Shown: positions 1 to 9,205, numbered from the stretch's first letter. The stretch is 64,000 nt of DNA from Gillisella vitis (GCF_021559775.1 NZ_CP056050.1:306904-370903), one strand, 5' to 3'. Numbers and translations are program-made. Notes: generated by a model not told the origin, from the letters alone.

Positions 1-3000
1 GAAGCGCGTGACCGGCTTGTATTTGCCTGATGGCTGCAATTCGAGCTCGGTCGAGGTGTCTCCGAAGGTCGACGCCCAGGCATCGAACTCGTGCAGGCCG
101 CGTTGCGACAACGCTTGGCTGTCCATCATCCGTTGGACGGAGAACATCTCGCCGAGTGTGTTGGTGATCGGCGTGCCCGAAGCCAATACCAGCGCCCTGC
201 CGGGGTTCTTCGTCTCGATGAAGCGGGATTTGACGAACAGATCCCAAGCGCGCTGCGAGCCATTCGGATCGACACCGCGCAAGGTCGACATGTTGGTGGC
301 AAAGGACAGCTTGCGGAATTCCTGCGCCTCGTCGACGATGATCTGGTCGATCCCAAGCTCGGAGATGGTCAGCAGATCGTCCTTGCGGGTGGCGAGCGCT
401 TCGAGCCGTTCCTTGTGGCCCTCCTTCATGCGCTCGATGCGCTTACGCGACAGCCGGTCGTCGCGCTCGACCTTGACCAGCAGCTCCTCGTAAAGCTCCA
501 GTTCGTCCTGGATCATCTGCGCCTCGAAGGCCGATGGCACCGCGATGAAGCGGAAGGCCGAATGGGTGATGATGATCGCATCCCAGTTGGCGGTGGCCGC
601 CCGAGACAGGAAGCGATGGCGCTTTTCCCTGACGAAGTTGGTTTCGTCGGCGACCAGGATGCGGGCGTTGGGATAGAGCGCCAGAAACTCACGGGCGGCC
701 TGCGCCAGGCAATGGCCGGGCACGACCAGCATCGCCTTGTTGATCAGACCCAGCCGCCGCTGCTCCATGATGGCGGCCGCCATGGTCAGCGTCTTGCCGG
801 CACCAACGGCATGAGCGAGATAGGTGCTACCTGCCGAAATAACCCGCCAGATCCCGCGTTTCTGATGCCCATAAAGAGAAAAGGCGCCTGAGGCGCCGGG
901 GAGCTGGAGATGATCTCCGTTGAAGGCTCGCGGCGCGATGTTGTTGAACGTGTCGTTATAGACGCGCGCCAGCCGATCGGTGCGGTCCGGGTCAGACCAA
1001 ATCCACGACTGGAATGAGGCCTTGATCTTGGCAAGCTTTTCCTTGGCCGCCTCCGTTTCCACCGTGTTCAGCACCCGGCGCTCGGTCTCGCCATCCCGAA
1101 CCGTGTCGAAGATCTGCGGCACGGACGAGTTCAGGGCGTCGGATAGAAGCTGGCCGGCATGGCGACGATGGGTGCCCCATTCCGTTGTGCCTGATGCCGA
1201 CCATTCCAGCTGGCGGGCATTGACCGTCCATGTCGCCAGTTCCGGCAGATGATGGATGGAGATCTCGGCATCCATCGCCTCTTTGACGAAGGCAATGACG
1301 TCATCGGCTGGGATCCACGGCGCACCGAGGCGCGCGGTGATATCCGAGGGCCTGAGATCGGCCGGCTGGACGCGCTCCAGCGCCGTCACGTTCCGCGCGA
1401 AGACTGGATCAAGCTCAGCCGCAGCGCGGGCGACTGTGAGCTTCGACCGAACCGCACCGGACAGATAGGCATCAGCCATCTGCCAGGAGCCGTTGGATGG
1501 ATCGCGGAAAATGGATTCACCCAACTCATCGATCACATCGTCCACGTCGCGATGCAGCAGCTCGGCGATATGATCGGGATCGACATGGCCGCGTTCGTTT
1601 AGAACAACCGCGAGCGCATCTGATGCCGAGGTGATCACGGGCGCCGGCGGCGGCGCGATCACCTGTTCGGTAAAGATCGGACCGGGTTTGGCGGTGTTTG
1701 TCTCCAGATCGTAGTCTTCGATCGAGGCCACCAGCCAGCAATCGGGATCGTCGAGGAAAGGCGCGATATTTGACCGGCGATGGACCTCCCTGACTTCACC
1801 GGTTTCCGGATCCTCCGATGTCGAGACCGAGGTGAAGTTGATCGGACCGAATTCGCGCACGAAACTCGACCAGGCGATGCGCAATGAGACCTGCGCCTGG
1901 GTCCAGGGCTGATTGCGTTCCTGAAGCTTTAGAATGAGCCGGACCGCGTCGCGGATCGGGATGAGCTTGCGGATGATCAGCGCGTGCTTGGCGAAGATGC
2001 CGTCGGTGCTGCGGCCCTTCCTGACCTCGACCGGGACAGCAACCCCGTCGACCACCTGCATCAGGGACGTGGCTTTTCCGACGAAATAGCTGCCCTCGCG
2101 CACCTTTGGATCGTCGGGCCTCTCTGCCATGGCGTCCGCAACCTCATCCTCAAGTTCGAAATCGATTGTGGATGGCTCGCCGTCATAGATGCCCGCAGGA
2201 AGGACTTCGATGGCAGCGTTCAGGATCGTTTGAAGATCATTACCTGTCGGCTTGCAGGTATAGGTCTCGCCGAAGGGACCTGACGTGAGCGCGTGGTGCC
2301 CCAACACCATGTTTGGATGATCGGCAAACCATTTGTTGATGCGGAGACTACCGCCCTCGCCTGCCGCCTGGACATCGGCGAGATCGAGCCAACTGCCGTC
2401 TCCTCCCTGCTCTTGCGTGCGGCGCTTGCGGAAGAACAGGATATCGACGACGACATCGGTGCCGGCGTCGGCGCGAAAGCTGCCCTCGGGCAAGCGGATG
2501 GCGCCAACGAGATCGGCCATGCCGGCGATGTGTTCACGGGCGCGGGCGTCAGCCTTGTCCATGGTGCCGGACGAGGTCACAAAGGCGGCAAGGCCGCCAG
2601 GCTTCAGCCGGTGGATGGACTTGGCGATGAAATAGTCATGCAACCGGAAACCGAGAGAGCGGAAAGCCGGATCACTCTTCACCGTCCTGTCAGAAAACGG
2701 CGGGTTGCCGATCGCCAGATCGAAATGGTCGGGCAGGTCGGTGCGGGCAAAATCGCCGCAGACGATTCTGGCCCGTGGCTGCAGCAGTCGGACGATACGG
2801 GCGGTGACGGGATCAAGCTCGATACCGGTGACATGGCTCACCTTGGAGAGAGCATCCGGCATCAGCGCCGGAAACATCCCCGTGCCGATCCCCGGCTCCA
2901 GGATCCGTCCACCCTTAAATCCCATGCGGCCCAAGCCTGCCCAGATGGCACGAACGATAAACTCCGGCGTGAAGTGGGCATATTGGGTGCAGCGCGCCAG

Positions 3001-3471
3001 CGCTGCGTAATCACTCGGCGCAACGGCGCTTTCCAGATTGCCGCCGAGTTCTTCCCAACCCTTGCGAAACGCCTCGTCGCCCGGACGCCGGAATATGCCG
3101 TTGGCCAGATCAGAGGCGCCGAAGCCGGTGAACTTGATCAACCTGGCCTGCTGGTCAGGTCGGGCAGGCAGGCCGTGACGTTCGATCTCGTTCGCCAGCA
3201 GGATGGCGGCGATGCTGTCACGCGCCCGGTCGCGCCAGGTTTTGCCGAGACCGCGAGGACCCTGCAGCCGGAAATTGACCTTCGTCCGTATCTGCGGTGT
3301 GGGCTTCGGTTCTTTGCGGACCGGAGCGGCTAGCGCCGGTGTCGAGGGCTGCGGGTCGATATCGATATCGGTCCCGAAGTCTGCTGCGAAACCCGGCACA
3401 CCGAGATCAAAACCGGATGCGAGAGCTGTATTGCCGAACAGGTCGATGGTGAAAGGATCGTCATGCGCCAT
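1..3471 (-). CDS. Giant N6-adenine methylase-helicase fusion protein, 3' end cut by window edge
   Basis: The reading frame starts at ATG 3471 and runs open for 1157 codons to the window edge, so the C-terminus is missing. An N-terminal methyltransferase half shows the SAM motif EPGIGTGMFP and catalytic NPPF at residues 256-259, the motif IV of N6-adenine methylases. A superfamily 2 helicase half follows, with Walker A GAGKT at 890-894, DEAQ at 1047-1050 and SGTPITNT near 1098. Proteins with this layout are common on rhizobial and agrobacterial plasmids, often annotated as DNA methylase or helicase; their role is not established, and plasmid protection or anti-restriction is a guess. It lies downstream of the DUF1419 and Toprim genes on the same strand. 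Family and layout are well supported; the cellular function is unknown. Confidence 0.85.
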   Translation of the reverse strand, partial: MAHDDPFTIDLFGNTALASGFDLGVPGFAADFGTDIDIDPQPSTPALAAPVRKEPKPTPQIRTKVNFRLQGPRGLGKTWRDRARDSIAAILLANEIERHGLPARPDQQARLIKFTGFGASDLANGIFRRPGDEAFRKGWEELGGNLESAVAPSDYAALARCTQYAHFTPEFIVRAIWAGLGRMGFKGGRILEPGIGTGMFPALMPDALSKVSHVTGIELDPVTARIVRLLQPRARIVCGDFARTDLPDHFDLAIGNPPFSDRTVKSDPAFRSLGFRLHDYFIAKSIHRLKPGGLAAFVTSSGTMDKADARAREHIAGMADLVGAIRLPEGSFRADAGTDVVVDILFFRKRRTQEQGGDGSWLDLADVQAAGEGGSLRINKWFADHPNMVLGHHALTSGPFGETYTCKPTGNDLQTILNAAIEVLPAGIYDGEPSTIDFELEDEVADAMAERPDDPKVREGSYFVGKATSLMQVVDGVAVPVEVRKGRSTDGIFAKHALIIRKLIPIRDAVRLILKLQERNQPWTQAQVSLRIAWSSFVREFGPINFTSVSTSEDPETGEVREVHRRSNIAPFLDDPDCWLVASIEDYDLETNTAKPGPIFTEQVIAPPPAPVITSASDALAVVLNERGHVDPDHIAELLHRDVDDVIDELGESIFRDPSNGSWQMADAYLSGAVRSKLTVARAAAELDPVFARNVTALERVQPADLRPSDITARLGAPWIPADDVIAFVKEAMDAEISIHHLPELATWTVNARQLEWSASGTTEWGTHRRHAGQLLSDALNSSVPQIFDTVRDGETERRVLNTVETEAAKEKLAKIKASFQSWIWSDPDRTDRLARVYNDTFNNIAPRAFNGDHLQLPGASGAFSLYGHQKRGIWRVISAGSTYLAHAVGAGKTLTMAAAIMEQRRLGLINKAMLVVPGHCLAQAAREFLALYPNARILVADETNFVREKRHRFLSRAATANWDAIIITHSAFRFIAVPSAFEAQMIQDELELYEELLVKVERDDRLSRKRIERMKEGHKERLEALATRKDDLLTISELGIDQIIVDEAQEFRKLSFATNMSTLRGVDPNGSQRAWDLFVKSRFIETKNPGRALVLASGTPITNTLGEMFSVQRMMDSQALSQRGLHEFDAWASTFGDTSTELELQPSGKYKPVTRF

Positions 3472-3503
3472 TAGAAAACTCCTGTGAGTGGGCGCGCCGA
3501 GAC

Positions 3504-3527
3504 ACACCCGCAGTTGGTTGCGGGTGT
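3504..3527 (-). promoter_or_regulatory. Intercistronic stem-loop before the methylase-helicase gene
   Basis: A perfect 9-bp inverted repeat (ACACCCGCA / TGCGGGTGT) with a 6-nt loop lies in the 98-bp gap between the DUF1419 stop and the methylase-helicase start. No T-run follows, so it may be an RNA-processing or attenuating hairpin rather than a full terminator. Confidence 0.4.
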
Positions 3528-3569
3528 TGCCCGGGCACTGAATGGTGAGATTGGAAGTGAAGGATGCCG

Positions 3570-4175
3570 TCAGGCAGCGATGGTTTCCGGCAGGAGGCGG
3601 AATTGCACCGGCAGCTTGGCGGCGATCTCCTCGTCGGTCAGATCGTCGAGCAGCTTCCAGATCTTGCCGTGTGCTGAGGGATAGACGAGCACGATCTGGC
3701 GATTGCGAAGATCCGCAGGCCAGCGGTTGTCGGCATAGGCACGAAAATCGGGGCCGGTCGTGCTCCAGATATGATCGAGTTTTTCTTGGGCGCTCATTGC
3801 GCGCACCGGGCGGGATTCCCGGGCAATAATCTCGCCGCGCATCCGGTCGGGCGACTGGCGATCACCGAGATCGCAATAGCCATGGAACCAGCGAGACCGA
3901 TCATCGATCGTCAACGCGAAGAACACGCTGGTGACGCTGGCGGCCAGAAACTCGCGCATGGCGAACATGTCACCGCGGTAAAACAGCGGCGGCAGGATTT
4001 CGAACATATAGTCGTGATCGACTTCCGTGATTTCGAACCATTCGCCGACATAGAGCGTGCCATTCATCCTGTTATCGTCGAACGGCGCCTGGCTGTGGCG
4101 ATTGAACAGGGCATACATCTCGTGGCGGCTGGCCACACCTTCGAACACTTTGCGGATGGTGGGGGGGTTGAACAT
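3570..4175 (-). CDS. DUF1419 family protein
   Basis: A 201-aa soluble protein with no signal peptide or membrane segment. The N-terminal part (HEMYALFNRHSQAPFDDNR, then a GEWFEI...DYMFEILPPLFYRG segment) matches what I recall of DUF1419 proteins found on rhizobial plasmids. An AAAGGAG ribosome site stands just before ATG 4175. It lies between the Toprim gene and the methylase-helicase gene on the same strand, probably in one transcription unit. No biochemical role is known for the family. It is rich in acidic and aromatic residues and shows no catalytic motif I can name. Confidence 0.8.
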   Translation of the reverse strand: MFNPPTIRKVFEGVASRHEMYALFNRHSQAPFDDNRMNGTLYVGEWFEITEVDHDYMFEILPPLFYRGDMFAMREFLAASVTSVFFALTIDDRSRWFHGYCDLGDRQSPDRMRGEIIARESRPVRAMSAQEKLDHIWSTTGPDFRAYADNRWPADLRNRQIVLVYPSAHGKIWKLLDDLTDEEIAAKLPVQFRLLPETIAA

Positions 4176-4305
4176 CGGCTGCTCCTTTGGGTTGGGACCG
4201 AAGCGGAAGCCTGATCGACCTCTCTGTTCAGTCCTTTGATCACCCCTCCTCAGCCGGCGCTTCGCGGGCAGCGGGTCAAGGGCCGCCGTCAGGCGGGCGG
4301 CAGCT

Positions 4306-5241
4306 TTACCCTTGATGCGCTGGCCGCGTATGCGGCAGCTCTCCTTTCTCCCTCCTGTCCTTCAGTTCCTCATTCCAGTCTTCACATCGCGGCCTCAGCC
4401 GCGAGAAATCGCAACCGGCGCGATCTGCCATCTGGCGCAGACGATCGGCAAAAACCTCACCCTGAACATTGTTGTCGGTCGCGGCCACCAGCCACGTGCC
4501 TTCCCCGGACGCTAAGTTTTCCAACGCGAGCGCGGTTAGCGGCGACCACCCGCCGCCGGTGCTGACATAGAGCGTGTCGGATCTTGTCTGCTCGATCGCG
4601 GTCAGGCTGAGCGCATCGATTGCCGCCTCCGTGACACAGATCCGACAAGCGTCATTCATTCCAAACCGGAAGAGCGCCTTGGCGCCGCCGGTGGAAAACC
4701 CGCGCCACTCGGGGCCGCGCTCTTCCCAGCCGATTAAGGTGCCAGCCTCATCGACATGTTTTGCCCACATCGAGCCATATGGGCCTTCTCGAAGAACGTC
4801 TGCATCGATCGCCGCGGAGATGACCTGCCATGGCAGCGCCCGGCATTGCCGCAGATACGTCCAGGTCGCCGATGCGCGCCACGGCCGCTTTCTATGGTTC
4901 CAGCGGTCAGCGACCGAAACCCCTGTTTGCGTTCGATGAAGAGGTTTCTCCCAGGTCGGTGCGGTTGGCAGAAGCGCGACGAGATCGCCGACCACCGCCA
5001 GGGCCTCGGCAAAGCGGATCCCATGGAGATAGCTTGCGAGCGCGAAAACATCGCCTTTGGCTTCGGATCGGGCGTCGAACCAGCCTCTGTCGTCATGGAT
5101 CACGATGATGATGTCGTCGTCGCGACGGAATTTGACTGCCCGGCGCGTGCTCTCTTTCCTGTCTATCGCGAAGCCCTCATGCTCAAGGACGGCTGCGCAG
5201 CCCACCCGGGCGCGCAGCTCCTCTATGTCATTCTTCTCCAT
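4306..5241 (-). CDS. Toprim-domain (DUF3991/DUF7146-like) plasmid protein
   Basis: A 311-aa protein. ATG 5241 is chosen over the upstream in-frame start at 5325 because AGGAAG lies six bases before it and the family begins close to MEKNDIEELR. The N-terminal third resembles the zinc-ribbon-like/DUF3991 part of primase-like plasmid proteins (GDVFALASYLHG). The C-terminal half looks like a Toprim fold: VTEAAIDALSL is the conserved glutamate motif and LVAATDNNVQG the DxD-like motif, here with DN in place of DxD. Relatives sit beside DUF1419 and methylase-helicase genes on agrobacterial plasmids. The Toprim fold implies nucleic-acid phosphotransfer, for example primase or nicking activity, but the substrate is unknown. 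Confidence 0.75.
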   Translation of the reverse strand: MEKNDIEELRARVGCAAVLEHEGFAIDRKESTRRAVKFRRDDDIIIVIHDDRGWFDARSEAKGDVFALASYLHGIRFAEALAVVGDLVALLPTAPTWEKPLHRTQTGVSVADRWNHRKRPWRASATWTYLRQCRALPWQVISAAIDADVLREGPYGSMWAKHVDEAGTLIGWEERGPEWRGFSTGGAKALFRFGMNDACRICVTEAAIDALSLTAIEQTRSDTLYVSTGGGWSPLTALALENLASGEGTWLVAATDNNVQGEVFADRLRQMADRAGCDFSRLRPRCEDWNEELKDRREKGELPHTRPAHQG

Positions 5242-5415
5242 TTCACTTCCTTTAGCTTTGCTGACTGTTCGGACTGGCAGCGCACAGGCCGCGAAGATGG
5301 AAGCGCGCAAGGGCGCGGTTCGCAATGTGCAGATCTGCGAGAAAAGCTCGCGGCGAAGCCTCCCTTGCGCGGCATCAGCGCAAGCGGCACGCGCTTCCCC
5401 GAAGGGGTGATCGGC

Positions 5416-5595
5416 TCAATGAGCCGATCCGTAAGCAAAGGGATCATAGATATTGATGATGGCGTCCTCGTCGTCGTCATACTCGGCGGAAATCATGACG
5501 CCGATCTCGCCATCCACCTCGAAGAGGGTGACCGGGACCATCAGGGTCCGGGCAAGATCGAATGCGTGGTTTTGTGCGAGGCTGAGATCCGACAT
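5416..5595 (-). CDS. Small acidic hypothetical protein (59 aa)
   Basis: A short protein starting at ATG 5595, chosen because GGAG lies six bases upstream; longer in-frame starts lack a ribosome site. The sequence runs from MSDLSLAQNHAFDLARTLMVPVTLFEVDGE to an acidic C-terminal part (EYDDDEDAIINIYDPF). No family is recognised with certainty; similar small proteins occur next to Toprim genes on rhizobial plasmids. It is about 170 bp upstream of the Toprim gene on the same strand and is probably co-transcribed. The coding potential is plausible rather than proven. Confidence 0.55.
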   Translation of the reverse strand: MSDLSLAQNHAFDLARTLMVPVTLFEVDGEIGVMISAEYDDDEDAIINIYDPFAYGSAH

Positions 5596-6129
5596 GTGAG
5601 GCTCCATCCGTTGGCGGGGCCAATCCCCGCTCGATGGCGCCCGTTCGATCCGGGCCCGGCCGCGGTCACCTCGGCGGCGCAGCCAGAGAGGTCGCAGGAA
5701 CTGCGAACCCCCTGCGGGTTGACCGTCCAAGGACGGGACGGGACTGGATTAGGGATGCCAGACAAGAGAGCTGGGTTTGGCATCGCCAATGGTTGGAACG
5801 GATTGGTATTCGATCTCGCCGCACTGACCTTCGTCCGGAACATCCGGACTGCCATCAACCGGAATGAAGTGAAAATAGGGAACGGCTTTGTCTTCCAAAG
5901 TGAGACTTAGGCGCATAGCGTTCGATTTGTCGGACAGGTGTTCATCGATCGCATCATGTGCGACGGCACACAGGGTGAGACTTTGGCATTGCGTTTAAGA
6001 CGCAACGAACGAAGCGCTGCCAACTGGCCCGGTACGCAGCTTCGAGATTTCCTATTCTTGTCAATTCTGAATTGACAAACGATAAAGGTTTTAAAGTAAA
6101 CTTGATATTTACTTTGAACTCATGCCATA
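5596..6129. other. Intergenic region with divergent promoters
   Basis: This 534-bp gap separates the minus-strand maintenance genes from abiE. I find no convincing gene. It holds a short hairpin TTGCGT/ACGCAA at 5989-6005 and, near its right end, the two palindromes of the abiE promoter. Base composition falls from GC-rich on the left to AT-rich from about 6040. Confidence 0.6.
6058..6115 (+). promoter_or_regulatory. abiE promoter with two inverted repeats (probable AbiEi operators)
   Basis: Two palindromes lie just upstream of abiEi. The first, 6058-6078, is a near-perfect 21-bp inverted repeat built on TTGTCAATT/AATTGACAA. The second pairs AAAGTAAA (6093-6100) with TTTACTTT (6108-6115). 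AbiEi antitoxins of other bacteria repress their own promoter by binding paired inverted repeats, so these are the obvious operator candidates. The two repeats differ in sequence, so they may not bind the same protein. Confidence 0.6.
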
Positions 6130-6984
6130 ATGTCCACTATGAATGAACATCCAACACCAAAGCTAAAGCACCTCATCCAATCGGTTCCGCCGGGCTTCCT
6201 TGTCGATGCGGCCTGGACGGCACGTCATGCGATCTCACGGCAATCCGTATCGGCGTATATCAAACAGGGCTGGCTCGAGCGGATCGCGACAGGCGTCTAC
6301 CGACGCCCATTTTCGGCAAGAGAAACGTCGGAAGCCGTCACGGGCTGGAAAATTCCCTTGTTATCCGCGCAATGGATCATGGGACATGCATTTCATGTTG
6401 GAGGTCTGACCGCGCTTGGATTGCGCGGCCATTCCCACTACCTGCAGTTCGGCGGCAATACACGCGTCTACCTCTATGGCTCCGATATACCTGACTGGCT
6501 TATGACATTGACAACCGATGCCAGGTTCGTCCGACGAGGTCATGGACTGTTCCCCGACGAGAACAACGGCGTGGAGAACAGCGAATTCAGCCTCTCCGAT
6601 AATCCAGATGAGGAACTGGCCATGAGCCCCTGGCGCTGGCCAATCAAATTGTCGTCTGCAGAGCGGGCGATACTGGAGGTTCTCGATGAACTTCCGAAGA
6701 ACGAGAGCTTTCACAACATCGACATGGTGTTCGAGGGAATGGTCAATCTGCGCCCGAAAATGTTGACGACGCTGTTGACCCAGTGTCGCAGCGTGAAGGT
6801 GAAACGCCTTTTCTTCGTCTATGCCGACAAGCACGCGCATGCTTGGCTCAAGCATATCGACAGATCGCAGATCGATATGGGACGGGGCGATCGAGCACTC
6901 GTTCCAGGCGGAAGGCTCCACCCGATTTATCGCGTAACGGTCCCTGCCGACCTGCTGCCAAAGGAGAATGTCGATGGCGCGTGA
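6130..6984 (+). CDS. abiEi: AbiEi-family antitoxin (type IV toxin-antitoxin / abortive infection)
   Basis: A 284-aa protein. The N-terminal winged-helix segment (AAWTARHAISRQSVSAYIKQGWLERIATGVYRRP, residues about 27-60) is typical of AbiEi antitoxins and of the related AbiEi_4 group, and the C-terminal domain is the size expected for the toxin-neutralising part. The gene overlaps the next one, as in known abiE operons. The predicted role is to repress the operon through the upstream palindromes and to counter the nucleotidyltransferase toxin; on a plasmid this would aid phage defence and plasmid stability. The exact start is uncertain (ATG 6130 or 6139) because neither has a strong ribosome site. 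Confidence 0.85.
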   Translation: MSTMNEHPTPKLKHLIQSVPPGFLVDAAWTARHAISRQSVSAYIKQGWLERIATGVYRRPFSARETSEAVTGWKIPLLSAQWIMGHAFHVGGLTALGLRGHSHYLQFGGNTRVYLYGSDIPDWLMTLTTDARFVRRGHGLFPDENNGVENSEFSLSDNPDEELAMSPWRWPIKLSSAERAILEVLDELPKNESFHNIDMVFEGMVNLRPKMLTTLLTQCRSVKVKRLFFVYADKHAHAWLKHIDRSQIDMGRGDRALVPGGRLHPIYRVTVPADLLPKENVDGA

Positions 6985-7891
6985 TCGCTATATGCGGCAG
7001 GTCGAACTGCTCGTCCGGACGTTGCCCTATATCGCGCGGCATGATGTCTTCGCTCTCAAGGGGGGAACGGCCATCAACCTATTCTACAGGGATATGCCTC
7101 GATTGTCGGTCGATATCGACCTCACCTACCTTCCCATCGAGGATCGCGACACGACGCTCAGAGGTATCGATGCCGCGCTTGACCGCATTCGCGACGATCT
7201 GCTGAAAAACCTGCGCGGCGTCGATGTCCAGCGGATCGCCGGCGGCGGCAACAATGACACGCGGGTCTTGGTCCGTCAGGGCGCCACCGAAATCAAGATA
7301 GAGACCTCGCCGGTCGCGCGCGGAACAGTGCATCTTCCAGAGCTGCGGGCGGTAACAGATGGCGTCGCCGAAGCGTTCGGCTTTGCCGAAATGCAGGTGG
7401 TGTCATTCGAGGATCTGTTTGGTGGCAAGCTTCATGCCGCCGTGGACCGCCAGCACCCGCGCGATCTCTTCGACGTGAAGCTGCTCTACGATAACGAAGG
7501 GCTCACCGATGCGTTGTTTCGGACCTTCCTCATCTACGTCGCAAGCTCCGGCCGTCCCCCGCATGAGCTGATCAGGCCGTCATTGTCCGAAATCGAAGAA
7601 GCCTTCGTGAAAGAATTCGAAGGCATGACCATCGAGCCTGTCAGCCTGATCGAACTGAAAGACGCACGAGCCCGGCTGACAGATGACCTTCGAGCCCGCC
7701 TCGATGATAAAGCGATGCGGTTCCTGCTTACTCTCCATGATACGGAGCCGGATTTCGACGCCATCGGGTTGCCGCAGGCAGCGGCACTACCGGCAGTACG
7801 GTGGAAGTTGCTCAACCTAGCAAAGCTGAAGCAGCAGAACCCTAATAAGCACGCAATGCAGCGCGCGGAGATCGAAAATATGTTTGCCTAA
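6974..7891 (+). CDS. abiEii: AbiEii-family nucleotidyltransferase toxin
   Basis: A 305-aa protein. The DNA polymerase beta-like nucleotidyltransferase motif is clear: KGGTAINLF at about residues 29-37, followed by SVDIDL with aspartates 47 and 49. This is the AbiEii/MenT-type toxin signature; studied members transfer nucleotides to RNA targets such as tRNA acceptor ends. AAGGAG lies seven bases before ATG 6974, which favours this start over ATG 6968. The start overlaps the last 11 bases of abiEi, implying translational coupling. A basic C-terminal domain completes the usual family length. Toxicity is inferred from the family. Confidence 0.88.
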   Translation: MARDRYMRQVELLVRTLPYIARHDVFALKGGTAINLFYRDMPRLSVDIDLTYLPIEDRDTTLRGIDAALDRIRDDLLKNLRGVDVQRIAGGGNNDTRVLVRQGATEIKIETSPVARGTVHLPELRAVTDGVAEAFGFAEMQVVSFEDLFGGKLHAAVDRQHPRDLFDVKLLYDNEGLTDALFRTFLIYVASSGRPPHELIRPSLSEIEEAFVKEFEGMTIEPVSLIELKDARARLTDDLRARLDDKAMRFLLTLHDTEPDFDAIGLPQAAALPAVRWKLLNLAKLKQQNPNKHAMQRAEIENMFA

Positions 7892-8032
7892 GCCGACTTG
7901 AGTAACAGCCTGCCGCCCCGCCTTCGATTTCGTGGCTTTAACGACGTCGGCCTGCCTGGCACCGGAAACGACCGCTTGGTCCAGCAGGCTTTGCAAGCCA
8001 CTGCGCAGTTCGTCTCGCCAGTCGTTACTCAT
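7817..8032 (-). pseudogene. Possible truncated small hypothetical gene (71 aa)
   Basis: A minus-strand frame starting at ATG 8032 encodes MSNDWRDELRSGLQSLLDQA, which reads like the start of small hypothetical proteins of rhizobia. The rest diverges and runs into the 3' end of abiEii. It may be a remnant cut by arrival of the abiE cassette, or chance. Low confidence; no function can be given. Confidence 0.3.
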
Positions 8033-8106
8033 TCACTTCTTCCGCTCGATCTGTTGTCTGATAGCTCGATTCAAACCGGCACTGTGTGACTCGTCTTTCT
8101 CCTTGG

Positions 8107-9141
8107 TTATCCAGCAGCGCTTTTCGCGGCGAACGAACGGGTGCTAAGGGTGGGCAGGACGTCGCTTGCCAGCTCATCAATGACCTCTTTCAAAGGCCGG
8201 CGCGACGGGCGAAGCAGAAGCGCCAGATGGTTGACCCCGGCGTCTTCGAGCGCATGAAGATGATCGCGGAAAGCATTGCGGCCGGTTCGTGCGCCGAAGC
8301 GGCGGGGTGTCGGCTGCTCGTGCGGATCGCCGGCCAGGTCGAGATGGAAGGCGCTGATAAAGGCGCCCCGGGGCAGCCCGAGCGCCGTGCGGGCTGCAGA
8401 CCATTCGCGGGCCTGGGTGGCGAGCCGATCGAGGCCGTTAGGATAGACGAAACGCCCTTGCATGTTGGCAGTGATCCAGTCCGGTGTCTGGCGGCCCTGG
8501 CCGGCGATTACCATCGGGATTTCGGCCTGGAGAGGCTTGGGCAGAAGGTCGAGGAACGGTTCGATCCGCCCATCCCCAATCGGCAGGCCGTCGTTTTTCC
8601 AGGCATCGCGCATGTAAGAGACCGCACCGCGGAAGGCGTCGCCGCGGCCTTCGAAGTCCAGGCCGAGCAGTGGATATTCCACCGGTCGGTCGCCCGAGGC
8701 GACGCCAAGGATGAGACGGCCGCTAGAAAGCCGGTCGACGGACGCGGCAGCCTTTGCCACCATCATCGGATGGCGCAGCGGCAGAACGACAGCCGCCGTG
8801 CCGAGCGCGACATTCTGCGTGATGCCGGCAAGGAAGCCGAGATTGACAAAAGGATCGTAGACGGAACCCGCATCGCCGAAATTGTTCGGGTCGAACACCG
8901 GCACATCGCGCATCCAGACGGCGGCGAAGCCGGAGCGGTCGACCTGGCGGACGAGGTCGGGATAATAGGTGAGATCCGGGACGCCGAAGGGACGGCCTTC
9001 GGCGATACGCTGCGCCTCCCGCGCCTCGGACCAATCGTTGTCGAGCGGCAGCTCAATACCGAGTGTCAGGCCGCCGTCAGGCTTGGCGATGAGATCGAGA
9101 GCGCCGGACTGGCCTTGGGGTGTTGTGATTGCCGTGGACAT
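8107..9141 (-). CDS. LLM-class (luciferase-like) flavin-dependent oxidoreductase
   Basis: A 344-aa cytoplasmic protein with the bacterial luciferase-like TIM-barrel pattern: GFAAVWMRDVP, VALGTAAVVLPLRHP, and RLILGVASGDRPVEY, the usual flavin phosphate-binding stretch of the family. Members use FMNH2 or F420H2 supplied by a partner to oxidise small organic substrates; the substrate here is unknown. GGAG stands seven bases before ATG 9141. It is 64 bp downstream of the MFS exporter on the same strand and is probably co-transcribed, which suggests joint handling of a xenobiotic or plant compound under the divergent LysR regulator. Confidence 0.85.
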   Translation of the reverse strand: MSTAITTPQGQSGALDLIAKPDGGLTLGIELPLDNDWSEAREAQRIAEGRPFGVPDLTYYPDLVRQVDRSGFAAVWMRDVPVFDPNNFGDAGSVYDPFVNLGFLAGITQNVALGTAAVVLPLRHPMMVAKAAASVDRLSSGRLILGVASGDRPVEYPLLGLDFEGRGDAFRGAVSYMRDAWKNDGLPIGDGRIEPFLDLLPKPLQAEIPMVIAGQGRQTPDWITANMQGRFVYPNGLDRLATQAREWSAARTALGLPRGAFISAFHLDLAGDPHEQPTPRRFGARTGRNAFRDHLHALEDAGVNHLALLLRPSRRPLKEVIDELASDVLPTLSTRSFAAKSAAG

Positions 9142-9205
9142 AGGAATACTCCGGAATGAGTTGAATAAGGTGGCCCGGCGCTTGGCGTGCCGGGCCTGCC
9201 GGGAC

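Noticed and set aside
2293..3333. A 346-codon plus-strand frame
   Set aside because: It lies wholly opposite the methylase domain of the giant gene, whose motifs (EPGIGTG, NPPF) are unmistakable; long antisense frames are expected in GC-rich DNA.
4756..5910. A 384-codon plus-strand frame
   Set aside because: Antisense to the Toprim gene and the small gene after it; no domain and no ribosome site.
8086..9159. A 357-codon plus-strand frame
   Set aside because: Mirror of the luciferase-like monooxygenase gene; its protein has no recognisable domain.
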